In this document: piece after piece, positions 25,589-33,891 of the stretch
Position numbering within the stretch: position 1 is the first letter of the stretch
Layout: each line of letters opens with the position of its first letter
Assembly (NCBI RefSeq): GCF_040732315.1
Contig: NZ_CP160388.1
Coordinates: 62,001-126,000 of the forward strand
Direction of reading: 5' to 3'
DNA from: Oryzisolibacter sp. LB2S
Lineage (GTDB): Bacteria > Pseudomonadota > Gammaproteobacteria > Burkholderiales > Burkholderiaceae_C
DNA length: 64,000 bases
Program-made: the position numbers and the translations under genes
Notes under the pieces: model-generated
Database searches by the model: none
Told to the model about the DNA's origin: nothing
The model's input: only the letters and a program-made list of their open reading frames with translations

Positions 25589-26232
25589 CGACCGCGCTGG
25601 CGGACCGCCTGCGTGCCGGTGTGCGGCAGCTGGGCCTGGCGCTCGACGAGGGCCAGATCACGCGCCTGATCGACTTCATGGCGCTGCTGCAGAAGTGGAA
25701 CAAGGTCTACAACCTCACGGCCGTGCGCGATCCCGAGGAAATGCTCACGCACCACCTGCTCGACAGCCTCGCGGCCGTGGTGCCGCTCGAGCGCCATCTG
25801 GCCGGCGGGGCAGGGCGGCGCCTGCTGGACGTGGGCAGCGGCGGCGGTCTGCCGGGCGTGGTGTTTGCCATCTGCTGCCCGGATCTGGATGTGAGCTGCG
25901 TGGACACCGTGGCCAAGAAGGCGGCCTTCATCCAGCAGGCGGCCGCCGCCCTGGGGCTGAAGAATCTGCATGGCATCCACGCGCGGGTGGAGACGCTGAC
26001 CGGCCCCTACGACGTGGTGAGCTGCCGCGCCTTCGCCGCACTCGCGGACTTCACGGCCTGGTCGCGCCGGGCGCTCGCGCCGCAGGGCGTGTGGCTGGCG
26101 ATGAAGGGCCGCCATCCGCAGGACGAGATCGCCGCGCTGCCCGCCCAAGTGGAGCTGTTTCACGTGGAACAGCTGCACGTGCCGGGGCTCGATGCCGAGC
26201 GCTGCATCTGCTGGCTGCGGCCCGTGGCTTAA
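25585..26232 (+). CDS. rsmG: 16S rRNA guanine-N7 methyltransferase
   Basis: The 215-residue GidB/RsmG protein methylates G527 of 16S rRNA with SAM. It has the family segment [20 protein letters not shown] (about 32-51), HHLLDSLA, and the SAM loop [12 protein letters not shown] (about 80-91). It overlaps mnmG by four bases, so it is translationally coupled. A parS-like site near its 3' end encodes FHVEQ (about residue 192). Confidence 0.95.
   Translation: MTTALADRLRAGVRQLGLALDEGQITRLIDFMALLQKWNKVYNLTAVRDPEEMLTHHLLDSLAAVVPLERHLAGGAGRRLLDVGSGGGLPGVVFAICCPDLDVSCVDTVAKKAAFIQQAAAALGLKNLHGIHARVETLTGPYDVVSCRAFAALADFTAWSRRALAPQGVWLAMKGRHPQDEIAALPAQVELFHVEQLHVPGLDAERCICWLRPVA
26156..26171. promoter_or_regulatory. 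parS-like site 5, inside rsmG
   Basis: TGTTTCACGTGGAACA, 15 of 16 matches. The palindrome is extended by AGC/GCT on the two sides. It lies 180 bases before parA. Confidence 0.8.
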
Positions 26233-26334
26233 ACTCGGAGTCTCTCCCTCCCGCTTTCCGTCCGGTTCGGCATCGCGGGCAGCGGAACATCAGTTGCCGG
26301 CATAGCGCTGGCCCATTCCAAGCAAGACCAGCGC

Positions 26335-27105
26335 ATGGCCAAGATTTTCTGCATTGCCAACCAGAAGGGTGGCGTAGGCAAGACCACCACCGCCGTCAAC
26401 CTCGCCGCCGGCCTCGCAACGATAGGCCAACGCGTGCTGCTCGTGGACCTGGACCCGCAGGGCAATGCCACCATGGGCTCGGGCGTGGACAAGCGCGCGC
26501 TGGAGCTGTCCGTGTATGACGTGCTGCTCGAGTCCGCATCTGTCAAGGAGGCCGCCGTGCTTGCCGAGCAATGTGGCTACCACGTGCTCGGCGCGAACCG
26601 CGAGCTCGCCGGCGCCGAGGTCGAGCTCGTGCCGCTTGAGCAGCGTGAGCGGCGCCTCAAGGCGGCACTTGCCGAGGTCGATGGCGACTACGACTTCGTG
26701 CTCATCGACTGTCCGCCGTCCCTGTCCATGCTGACCCTGAATGGGCTGTGCAGCGCGCATGGCGTGATCGTGCCCATGCAGTGCGAGTACTTCGCGCTCG
26801 AGGGTCTGACGGACCTGGTCAATACCATCAAGCAGGTGCACGCCAACCTGAACCGCGAGCTGCAGATCATCGGCCTGCTGCGCGTCATGTTCGACCCGCG
26901 CATCACGCTGCAAAGCCAGGTCAGCGCCCAGCTCAAGGACCATTTTGGCGACAAGGTGTTCGACACCGTGATCCCGCGCAACGTACGCCTGGCCGAGGCG
27001 CCCAGTTACGGCCTGCCCGGCGTGGTGTTCGACCCATCGGCCAAGGGCAGCCAGGCCTTCGTGGGGTTTGCGCGCGAGATGGTGGAGCGCATCAAGCGCA
27101 TGTGA
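26335..27105 (+). CDS. parA: Chromosome partitioning ATPase ParA
   Basis: The 256-residue deviant-Walker ATPase of chromosome segregation (Soj type) has KGGVGKTTTAVNLA (10-23), DLDPQGNAT and IDCPPSL. It forms ATP-dependent gradients on the nucleoid that move ParB-parS complexes. The short N-terminus without a DNA-binding domain marks it as chromosomal rather than P1-type. It follows rsmG after 102 bases. Its partner parB lies downstream, separated by a small hydrolase gene. Confidence 0.96.
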   Translation: MAKIFCIANQKGGVGKTTTAVNLAAGLATIGQRVLLVDLDPQGNATMGSGVDKRALELSVYDVLLESASVKEAAVLAEQCGYHVLGANRELAGAEVELVPLEQRERRLKAALAEVDGDYDFVLIDCPPSLSMLTLNGLCSAHGVIVPMQCEYFALEGLTDLVNTIKQVHANLNRELQIIGLLRVMFDPRITLQSQVSAQLKDHFGDKVFDTVIPRNVRLAEAPSYGLPGVVFDPSAKGSQAFVGFAREMVERIKRM

Positions 27106-27134
27106 TGCCGACGATCGCTATGAGCAAAAAACGG

Positions 27135-27179
27135 TTCCAGCGCCCTCCCATCAAGCGCGAGCAGCTATATAAATTATAG
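27135..27179 (-). repeat. Dispersed intergenic repeat, copy 3
   Basis: On the minus strand it reads TATATAGCTGCTCGCGCTTG, followed by ATGGGAGGGCGCTGG. It fills the parA-hydrolase gap and ends two bases before the next start codon. Confidence 0.65.
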
Positions 27180-27181
27180 TA

Positions 27182-27724
27182 ATGAAGCAACCCAGCGTAC
27201 TCCTCCTGCCCGGCTGGCAGAACTCCGGCCCCGGCCATTGGCAGAGCGAATGGGAGCGGCTGCACGGCGACCTGCGCGTGCAGCAGCATGACTGGATGCG
27301 TCCGCTGCGCGGCGACTGGAGCGCGCGGCTCGAGGAGGTCGTGGCCGACACGCAGGCTCCGGTGCTGCTGGCCGCGCACAGCCTGGGCTGCATTCTGGTC
27401 GCGTGGTGGGCCGCGCACACGCGCCACGCAGACAAGGTGGCGGGGGCGCTGCTCGTGGCGCCGGGGGATGTGGAGCGGCCCGACCTGTCGGCGCAGATCC
27501 GTGGCTGGGCGCCCGTCGCGCGCCGGCCGCTGCCCTTTCCCTCCGTGGTCGTGGGCAGCCAGGACGACCCGTACTGCAGCCCCGAGCGCGCACGCGCCCT
27601 GGCCGAGGACTGGGGCGCGCGCTTCGTCGATCTGGGCCGGCGCGGCCATATCAACGCCGAATCGGGGCTGGGCGAATGGACCGAGGGCAGGGCGCTGCTG
27701 CTCTCACTGACGAACAAGGATTGA
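27182..27724 (+). CDS. RBBP9/YdeN-family serine hydrolase between parA and parB
   Basis: A 180-residue compact alpha/beta hydrolase starting with LLLPGWQNSGPGHWQ. Its triad is visible: Ser in AHSLGC (about 66), Asp in GSQDDPY (about 133) and His in GHIN (about 158). The RBBP9/YdeN family is of uncertain physiological substrate, with esterase or peptidase-like activity reported for members. It sits between parA and parB, and its stop is five bases before the parB ATG, so it is probably cotranscribed with parB. Whether it has any part in segregation is unknown. Confidence 0.88.
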   Translation: MKQPSVLLLPGWQNSGPGHWQSEWERLHGDLRVQQHDWMRPLRGDWSARLEEVVADTQAPVLLAAHSLGCILVAWWAAHTRHADKVAGALLVAPGDVERPDLSAQIRGWAPVARRPLPFPSVVVGSQDDPYCSPERARALAEDWGARFVDLGRRGHINAESGLGEWTEGRALLLSLTNKD

Positions 27725-27729
27725 ACGAC

Positions 27730-28650
27730 ATGGTCACCAAGAAACCCAAGGGCCTGGGACGCGGCCTCGAGGCCCTGCTGGGCCCCAAGGTCGAGGACAG
27801 GGTGGAGCAGGCCGCTGCTGCGGCCCAGGGCCTGCCCAGCACGCTGGCGCTGGAGCAGCTCGTGCCCGGCGTCTACCAGCCGCGCACGCGCATGGACGAG
27901 GGTGCGCTCTACGAGCTGGCCGAATCCATCAAGGCCCAGGGGGTGATGCAACCCATCCTGGTGCGGCGCCTGGCCGGTGGCGAGCATGCGGGCAAGTACG
28001 AGATCATCGCGGGCGAGCGGCGCTTTCGGGCCTCGCGCCTGGCGGGTCTCAGCGAGGTGCCGGTGCTGGTGCGCGACGTGCCCGACGAGTCCGCCGCCGC
28101 CATGGCGCTCATAGAGAACATCCAGCGCGAGGATCTGAACCCGCTCGAGGAGGCCCAGGGCCTGCAACGCCTGGTGCGCGAGTTCGGCCTCACGCACGAG
28201 CAGGCGGCCCAGGCCGTGGGCCGATCGCGCAGCGCGGCCAGCAACCTGCTGCGGCTGCTCAACCTGGCCGAGCCGGTGCAGACCATGCTCATGGCCGGCG
28301 ACATCGACATGGGCCATGCGCGCGCGCTGCTGTCGCTGGACCGCGCCACGCAGATCACGGCGGGCAACCAGATCGCGGCCAGGAAGCTCTCGGTGCGCGA
28401 GGCCGAGGGCCTGGTGAAGAAGCTGGGCGCCGAGTTCAATCTGACGCCGCAAAAGCCCAAGAAGGACAAGTCGCGCGACGTCAGGCGCATCGAGGAGGAA
28501 CTGTCGGACCTGCTCATGGCCGAGGTCGAGGTGCGCGTGAAAAAGCGCGTCAAGCGCGGCAGCCGCGTGGACGAGATGGGCGAGCTGGCCATAGGCTTCG
28601 GCTCGCTCGAGGAGCTCAACGGCCTCATCGAGCGTCTGAGCAGGTCATGA
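27730..28650 (+). CDS. parB: Chromosome partitioning protein ParB
   Basis: The 306-residue CTPase and parS-binding protein has the N-terminal ParA-activating tail (KGLGRGLEALLG), the nuclease-like CTP domain with the GERRFRAS box (about 97-104), the helix-turn-helix segment LTHEQAAQAVGRSRSAASNL, and a C-terminal dimerisation domain. It spreads from parS and loads SMC complexes. Five parS-like sites lie 1.6-5.8 kb upstream. ATG 27730 follows AGGA; the longer open frame is an out-of-gene extension. A strong hairpin follows the gene. Confidence 0.96.
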   Translation: MVTKKPKGLGRGLEALLGPKVEDRVEQAAAAAQGLPSTLALEQLVPGVYQPRTRMDEGALYELAESIKAQGVMQPILVRRLAGGEHAGKYEIIAGERRFRASRLAGLSEVPVLVRDVPDESAAAMALIENIQREDLNPLEEAQGLQRLVREFGLTHEQAAQAVGRSRSAASNLLRLLNLAEPVQTMLMAGDIDMGHARALLSLDRATQITAGNQIAARKLSVREAEGLVKKLGAEFNLTPQKPKKDKSRDVRRIEEELSDLLMAEVEVRVKKRVKRGSRVDEMGELAIGFGSLEELNGLIERLSRS

Positions 28651-28681
28651 ACGGTGGATTTGGCCGGTAGCCGACAAGAAA

Positions 28682-28712
28682 AATGCCAGTCAGCGTTGGG
28701 CTGACTGGCATT
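28682..28712. terminator. Bidirectional terminator between parB and the CsgG-like gene
   Basis: A perfect 13-base stem, AATGCCAGTCAGC and GCTGACTGGCATT, with a 5-base loop. Toward the minus strand it is followed by TTTTTCTT, a good rho-independent signal for the convergent lipoprotein gene. It can also end parB transcription. Confidence 0.85.
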
Positions 28713-28755
28713 GCAGCGGGGGAGGCTCTGCGCCTCGCCGGGCGGTTGGTCCGAA

Positions 28756-29574
28756 TTAGTTGCCGACCTTGAGCTGGCCGCCGCGGCCCAGGCCGCCCTT
28801 GACTTCCTGCGCCTTGTAGTTGCGCAGCGAGATCACCATGTTGTTGTAGGCATCCATGAAGGCGGCCACGGTGGCCTTGCCTTCGGGAGAGCGCGAGAAG
28901 CCGCCCAGGCCGCCCGCAGCGCCACCGCCGAAGGCACCCATGGCTGCGCCGAAGTTGGTGGCCGTGGCGTTGCCTTCGGAGATCGAGATCTGCACGCCCG
29001 AGCGGATGTCGAACATGCTCAGCGTCACGACCGAGGCCTTGCTCTGCATGGCACCGCCGATCAGCGCGCCAGCCCGGCCGAACAGGCCGCCCACCCCGGC
29101 TGCCATCTGGCCCGTGGCGTCGTTGTCGATGATGATGGAGGGCTCCATGAAGTAGTCGGCCGCCACGCGCTGGCCCTTTTGCTGCTTGGAGCCCGCGCGG
29201 AATTCACCGGAGTTGCGCTGCTTGTCGGTGATGGCGCTGAGCTTGCTCTCGGTGCGGTTGTTGCCGATGGAGGTGATCACGAAGCAGTTGGATTGCTGCA
29301 CGGCCAGGCGGATCAGCGGCTCGATGGTGGTGATCTTGGTGGCGGCGCCAAAGCTGGCATACCACTCCTTGCCCCGGCCGTCATCCACGGCCAGCGTGCC
29401 CAAGGGGGCGTCGCAGCGCTCCAGCGAGGGATTGGCATCCACGCTGGCGGCGCCACCGGCCGCGCCCGTGGCGGCCGTGGGTGCCGTGCCGGTGTTGACG
29501 ATGCCGCCGCCAGGAGTGACGCAGCCGGCCAGAGCCAGGGTGGCCGCCAGGGCAATGAAGGTTTTCTTGGTCAT
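28756..29574 (-). CDS. CsgG/HfaB-like outer-membrane lipoprotein
   Basis: The 272-residue protein has a lipoprotein signal with lipobox LALAGC (Cys about 18). The mature part resembles CsgG: EPLIRLAVQQSNCFVITS, then VAADYFMEPSIII and VVTLSMFDIRSGVQISISEG, followed by a glycine-rich segment. CsgG proteins form outer-membrane secretion channels, but curli subunits are absent here, so export of another substrate or an envelope-stress role is possible. ATG 29574 starts MTKKTF; the longer frame lacks a signal peptide. It lies 54 bases downstream of a second lipoprotein gene, probably in one operon. Confidence 0.82.
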   Translation of the reverse strand: MTKKTFIALAATLALAGCVTPGGGIVNTGTAPTAATGAAGGAASVDANPSLERCDAPLGTLAVDDGRGKEWYASFGAATKITTIEPLIRLAVQQSNCFVITSIGNNRTESKLSAITDKQRNSGEFRAGSKQQKGQRVAADYFMEPSIIIDNDATGQMAAGVGGLFGRAGALIGGAMQSKASVVTLSMFDIRSGVQISISEGNATATNFGAAMGAFGGGAAGGLGGFSRSPEGKATVAAFMDAYNNMVISLRNYKAQEVKGGLGRGGQLKVGN

Positions 29575-29628
29575 GAAAGTGCTTTCAATGGTGATGAGGG
29601 TTGGGATAAGGAGGCGTTGCAGCACGCA

Positions 29629-30231
29629 TCAACGCAGGTACCAGCCCGATGGACCCCAGACCCAGTAATAGGGCGCGTGGATGTACCAGCCGTACCAGGA
29701 GTCACGCAGTTCCTTGCGCGCCTGGTAGTTGCCCTGGGCGTCTCGTTTGGCGGCCTGTGCCTGGGGCAAAAGGCGTGCAGCCTCCTTGTTGCCCTGTGCG
29801 GCGGCGAGGGTGAGCCAGGATTCGGCCTCTGCCGGATCGGGGCCCATCTCCTCGATTCCCACCAGATACATGCGGCCGAGCTCGAACTGGGCGGCGCCAT
29901 GGCCGCGGCCGCCCGCTTTGCGCATCCATTCGATGGCCTGGTGGGTGTTGCGCTCCACGCCGTCCCCGCGCAGCAGGCGCAGGCCCAGATCGTATGCGGC
30001 CTTGGGGTCGCGTTCGGCCAGCGCGGTCAGGGCTGCCATGCGGCGCTCGGATTCGGCGTTGACTGGCTCGCCCCGGAAGGTGGCGATGTCACGTGGCTGA
30101 TCCGAACATTGGTTGCCGCCAACGCAAAGGCGTACGGTGGGCGCTCGATTGATCTGTTCCGCAGGGGTCTGGCTGGCACAGCCCGCCAATGCCACGACCG
30201 TCAGGGACAGGCAGGTGATAACGACGCGCAT
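29629..30231 (-). CDS. Sel1-repeat lipoprotein with aromatic tail
   Basis: The 200-residue protein begins with a lipoprotein signal (lipobox VALAGC, Cys 18). Two to three Sel1/TPR-like helical repeats follow from about residue 65 (AAYDLGLRLLRGDGVERNTH, then AAQFELGRMYLVGIEEMGPD). The C-terminus is rich in Trp and Tyr (SWYGWYIHAPYYWVWG). Sel1 repeats mediate protein contacts, so it may be an envelope partner of the CsgG-like protein encoded next. AAGGAG precedes the start. A TATACT -10-like box lies 40 bases upstream. Confidence 0.82.
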   Translation of the reverse strand: MRVVITCLSLTVVALAGCASQTPAEQINRAPTVRLCVGGNQCSDQPRDIATFRGEPVNAESERRMAALTALAERDPKAAYDLGLRLLRGDGVERNTHQAIEWMRKAGGRGHGAAQFELGRMYLVGIEEMGPDPAEAESWLTLAAAQGNKEAARLLPQAQAAKRDAQGNYQARKELRDSWYGWYIHAPYYWVWGPSGWYLR

Positions 30232-30250
30232 GGGAGACTCCTTGGGATTC

Positions 30251-30276
30251 TTGATGCAAATTGATGCAAAAGTATA
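30251..30276 (-). promoter_or_regulatory. Promoter region with a tandem 10-base repeat
   Basis: On the plus strand TTGATGCAAA is repeated exactly at 30251-30260 and 30261-30270, directly followed by AGTATA, which reads TATACT on the minus strand and fits a -10 box for the Sel1 lipoprotein gene. No good -35 is visible, so an activator may be needed. Confidence 0.45.
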
Positions 30277-30351
30277 TCGTGCAGATTTTTCGTCTGCGAG
30301 TGGGAGATGGCCTCCGAACTCCTTGTGTGCCGCGTGAGCGGGCCACAGCTT

Positions 30352-31290
30352 TCACGCGCCCTGCAACGCACCGCTGTGCATGCCGACGAATCGTGCCGGG
30401 GGCATGCCGACCGTGCGCCGCACCATGGCGCTGAAGGCGCTCGGGCTGTTGTAGCCCAGCTCGGCCGCGATCTGGTTGATGGGCCGCCGGCCCGCGGCCA
30501 GGGCCACGGCGCGCGCGAGGATGACCTGCTGGCGCCACTGAGTGAAGGTGCAGCCTAGCTCCTGACGGAACAGCCGCGCCACGGTGCGCGGGCTCGCGCC
30601 GGTGTCCTGCGCCCAGTCGGCCAGCGTCTCGTGCAGCGTGGGGTCGGCAATCACCGCCTCGCACAGCAGGCGCAGGCGCTTGTCGCGCGGCAGATCGACG
30701 CCAAGGCGCACGCTTTGGGCGCGGCGCAGCTCGTCCTGGATCAGGGCGCTCAGGTGGCGCTCGCGCTCAAGCGCCTCGGGCGGCAGCGGCGCGCCGTCGT
30801 CGGGTTCGGTGGGCATCTCGCGCACCAGGGCGCGCAGCAGGTCGGACACCTCCAGCACGCGGCATTGGCGCCACGGATCCTCCTGCTCGCGCGCCACGCC
30901 GGGGCCGCAGCGCCCGGGCGGCTGGTGGAAGTAGAGCGTGCGCAGGTCGGCGTCCTCGACCATGGTCACGGCATGTTCCACGCCGGGCGGAATCCACAGC
31001 GCGCGCGAGGGCGGCACGATGTAGGCGCCATGCGGCACCGTCAGGCGCAGCACGCCGCTGGTGGAGATGGCCACCTGCGCCCAGGGGTGGCTGTGCGGGC
31101 GCACATGGGTGTCGGCGCGCAGCTCGCGGTGCTTGGCGCGCACCGGGCGCGCACGGCTGGGCACGAACAGGTGCGGCGTGAGCGACTCCACATAGGACAG
31201 CACGCGTGTCGCACGCGGCGCCTGGGCCTGGGTCTGTGCCTGGGCGGCCACGGCGTCGGCAGATTGGTGCGGTGCAGTATGGGTTGGCAT
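30352..31290 (-). CDS. AraC-family regulator with N-terminal cupin
   Basis: The 312-residue protein has a cupin ligand-binding domain (HVRPHSHPWAQVAISTSGVL, about 62-81) and a C-terminal double helix-turn-helix ending INQIAAELGYNSPSAFSAMV (about 275-294). It is divergent from an MFS transporter gene with a 66-base spacer, the usual layout for a local regulator of an efflux or uptake gene. The effector is not known. Confidence 0.9.
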   Translation of the reverse strand: MPTHTAPHQSADAVAAQAQTQAQAPRATRVLSYVESLTPHLFVPSRARPVRAKHRELRADTHVRPHSHPWAQVAISTSGVLRLTVPHGAYIVPPSRALWIPPGVEHAVTMVEDADLRTLYFHQPPGRCGPGVAREQEDPWRQCRVLEVSDLLRALVREMPTEPDDGAPLPPEALERERHLSALIQDELRRAQSVRLGVDLPRDKRLRLLCEAVIADPTLHETLADWAQDTGASPRTVARLFRQELGCTFTQWRQQVILARAVALAAGRRPINQIAAELGYNSPSAFSAMVRRTVGMPPARFVGMHSGALQGA

Positions 31291-31356
31291 GATCGCGACA
31301 GCAATTGGCCGACTATCGTATATCGGACTCGGTCGCCTTGCCTAACATCAGCCACC

Positions 31357-32595
31357 ATGACGACCGCCACCCCCTCCCTGCGCCAGGACGCGCGCACCAT
31401 CGGCCTGATCGGCCTGGCGCATGGCTCCTCGCATTTCTTTCACATGTTGCTGCCGCCGCTGTTCCCGTTCCTGATCGCGGACTTCGGCTACAGCTATTCG
31501 GAGCTCGGCCTGCTGCTCTCGGTGTTCTTCGTGGTTTCGGGCACGGGGCAGGCGCTGTCGGGCTTTCTGGTGGACAAGGTGGGCGCGCGCCCGGTGCTGT
31601 TCGCGGCGCTGACCAGCTTTGCCACGGCCGGGCTGGTGGCGGGCAGCGCCGGCGGCTACACGGGCCTGGTGCTGGCGGCGGTGCTCGCGGGCCTGGGCAA
31701 TGCGCCGTTTCACCCGGTGGACTTCACCATTCTCAACAAGCGCGTGTCGCCCGCGCGGCTGGGCCATGGCTTCTCGGTGCACGGCATCTCGGGCAACCTG
31801 GGCTGGGCCACGGCGCCGGTGTTCATGGCCGGCATCGCCACGGCCACGGGCTCTTGGCGCATGGCCTGCTTCAGCGGCGCGCTGCTGGCGCTGCTGGTGC
31901 TGGCCATCATGGTCTGGCACCGCGACGCGCTCGACGACCGCCAGGGCGCCTGGGCGCACCAGGCCAAGGGCGTGGCGGGCGGCACGGCGGCGCCCGAGCA
32001 TCCCATGGCCTTCCTCAAGCTGCCGGCCGTGTGGCTGTGCTTCTCGTTCTTCTTCTGGAGCACCTGCTCGCTCAGCGCCATCCAGAGCTTTGCCGCGCCG
32101 TCGCTGCAGAACCTCTATGGCCTGCCGCTGTCGCTGACCACCATGGTCGTCACCGGTTACATGCTCTGCGGCGCCGCGGGCATGGTCATCGGCGGCTTCC
32201 TCGTGGGCCGCGTGGAGCGGCTCGAGAAGACCATCAGCATCTGCCTCTTGGCCTCGGCCACGCTGCTGGTGCTGGTGGGCCTGGGCGTGCTGCCGGGCAT
32301 GGTGGCGCTGGTGGTGGCCTCGCTCGCGGGCATGGGCATAGGCATTGCGGGCCCCTCGCGCGACATGCTCATCAAGCGCGCCGCGCCGCCCGGCGCCACG
32401 GGGCGCGTCTATGGCACGGTGTATTCGGGGCTGGACCTGGGCTTTTGCCTGGCGGCGCCGGTGTTCGGCGCCATGCTGGACGCGCAGATGAATGCCAGCA
32501 TCTTCCATGGCTCGGCCCTGGCCCTGGTGCTGAGCGTGGTCTCGGCCGGCTTCGTGGGCGCGGGCGTGGCGGCGCGGCGGCTGCGGGCAGCCTGA
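31357..32595 (+). CDS. MFS transporter, Fsr (fosmidomycin-resistance)-like
   Basis: A 412-residue inner-membrane protein with about twelve transmembrane helices. The features GLAHGSSHFFHMLLPPLFPF near the N-terminus, NAPFHPVDF and HGISGNLGWATAPVF resemble the Fsr branch of drug-efflux MFS proteins. Proton-driven export of a small molecule is likely, but the substrate is unknown. ATG 31357 was chosen because the upstream open frame is antisense to the divergent araC-type gene. The AraC-type product is the probable regulator. Confidence 0.88.
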   Translation: MTTATPSLRQDARTIGLIGLAHGSSHFFHMLLPPLFPFLIADFGYSYSELGLLLSVFFVVSGTGQALSGFLVDKVGARPVLFAALTSFATAGLVAGSAGGYTGLVLAAVLAGLGNAPFHPVDFTILNKRVSPARLGHGFSVHGISGNLGWATAPVFMAGIATATGSWRMACFSGALLALLVLAIMVWHRDALDDRQGAWAHQAKGVAGGTAAPEHPMAFLKLPAVWLCFSFFFWSTCSLSAIQSFAAPSLQNLYGLPLSLTTMVVTGYMLCGAAGMVIGGFLVGRVERLEKTISICLLASATLLVLVGLGVLPGMVALVVASLAGMGIGIAGPSRDMLIKRAAPPGATGRVYGTVYSGLDLGFCLAAPVFGAMLDAQMNASIFHGSALALVLSVVSAGFVGAGVAARRLRAA

Positions 32596-32753
32596 ACCTG
32601 GGGGGCGGAAGGCCCCTGTCTCCTTTGGGGTGCGCGCGCGTGCCGCGTCAACCATTCGCATGGGCTATCGATCGGTCCGTGGATTGAATTGGACGCGGAC
32701 GGTCAATCGTCGAAGAATGGCGCGCACAGCCATCACAACATCGGAGACAAACC

Positions 32754-33719
32754 ATGAAGACTGTGCTTCGCGGCGCCCTGGCCGCCTGCGCGCTGGCATG
32801 CGCGGCCGCAGCGGCCCTGGCTCAGACCTACCCCAGCGGCCCCGTCACCCTGGTCGTTCCGTTTGCGGCCGGCAGCGGCACCGACTCGGTGGCGCGCGCC
32901 GTGGCCGCGGGGCTGGCCGATCGGCTCGGCCACCCGGTGATCGTGGACAACAAGCCCGGCGCCAATGCCCAGGTGGCGGCGCAGTTCGTCACCAAGGCCA
33001 AACCGGACGGCTACACGCTGTTCATGACGACCAACACCTCGCATTCGGCCAACCCGGCGCTGTACAAGAACCTCAAGTACGACCCGATCAAGGACTTCAC
33101 GCCCGTGGCGCGCGTGGGCGAGCTGCCGTTCGCGCTGGCCGTGCACCCGTCGCTGCCCGTGAAGACGCTGGCCGAGCTGCTCGACTACGCGCGCGCCCAC
33201 CCGGGCCAGCTGAGCTACGCCACGCCCAACAGCACCTCGCTGGTGGCCATGGAGAGCATCAAGCACATCACCGGGATCGACGTGCTCGGCGTGCCCTACA
33301 AGTCCAGCCCTCAGGCCATGACGGATCTGGTCGGCGGACAGGTGCAGGTGTATGTGGCCGACCTGGGCTCGGGCATGGGCATGCTCAAGACCGACAAGGT
33401 GCGCACGCTGGGCATCACCACGGCCGAGCCCACGCCGCTGCTGCCGGGCGTGCCGCCCATAGGCCAGACGGTCAAGGGCTTTGACCTGACCTCGTGGAAC
33501 GGCATCTTCGGCCCCGCGGGCCTGCCGCCGGCCGTGGTGCAGCGCCTGAACACCGAGCTGCAGGCCGTGCTGGCCGACAGGGCGCTGCAGGACAAGCTCG
33601 CGCAGATCGGCTTTCGTGTCTGGCCCAGCAAGACGCCCGATGAGTTTGCGCAGTACGTGGCCGGGCAACTCACGCACTGGCGCACGCTGATCCAGCAGGC
33701 CGGCATTCAGCCCGAGTGA
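32754..33719 (+). CDS. Bug/TctC-family periplasmic solute receptor
   Basis: A 321-residue binding protein with a signal peptide (cleavage after AALAQ, about residue 24) and the Bug signatures YPSGPVTLVVPFAAGSGTD, VIVDNKPGANAQVAAQFV and DGYTLFMTTNT. Bug proteins bind carboxylates and feed tripartite tricarboxylate transporters. No TctA/TctB membrane genes are adjacent, so it is an orphan receptor, as is very common in Comamonadaceae and Bordetella relatives. GGAG precedes the start. Confidence 0.93.
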   Translation: MKTVLRGALAACALACAAAAALAQTYPSGPVTLVVPFAAGSGTDSVARAVAAGLADRLGHPVIVDNKPGANAQVAAQFVTKAKPDGYTLFMTTNTSHSANPALYKNLKYDPIKDFTPVARVGELPFALAVHPSLPVKTLAELLDYARAHPGQLSYATPNSTSLVAMESIKHITGIDVLGVPYKSSPQAMTDLVGGQVQVYVADLGSGMGMLKTDKVRTLGITTAEPTPLLPGVPPIGQTVKGFDLTSWNGIFGPAGLPPAVVQRLNTELQAVLADRALQDKLAQIGFRVWPSKTPDEFAQYVAGQLTHWRTLIQQAGIQPE

Positions 33720-33729
33720 AGAATGCGAC

Positions 33730-33838
33730 AACCCCCTGAGCGGCTGTGCCGCTTCCCCCTTCTCTCACGCTTCGCGTGGGAAGGGGGACGCCACCGGTGC
33801 TGCGGGGCGGCCCTTGCACGGTGGCCCTCGCATGGGCG
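33730..33838. repeat. Dispersed hairpin repeat after the Bug receptor gene
   Basis: It contains nested stems CCCCCTT/AAGGGGG (33755-33761, 33781-33787) and CACGC-TTC-GCGTG (33766-33778), with the flanks ACCCCCTGAGCGGC and ACGCCACCGGTGCTGCGG. I recognise this layout as common in Comamonadaceae intergenic space. It may double as a transcription terminator for the receptor gene. Confidence 0.6.
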
Positions 33839-33891
33839 CGCCTGTTTCATCGACTGCTGACAGTGCGCGACGCAATGGAGAAAGACCCCAC

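Noticed and set aside
26233..26334. A tRNA or small RNA gene in the rsmG-parA spacer
   Set aside because: No cloverleaf-forming sequence or conserved tRNA arms were found there or in other spacers.
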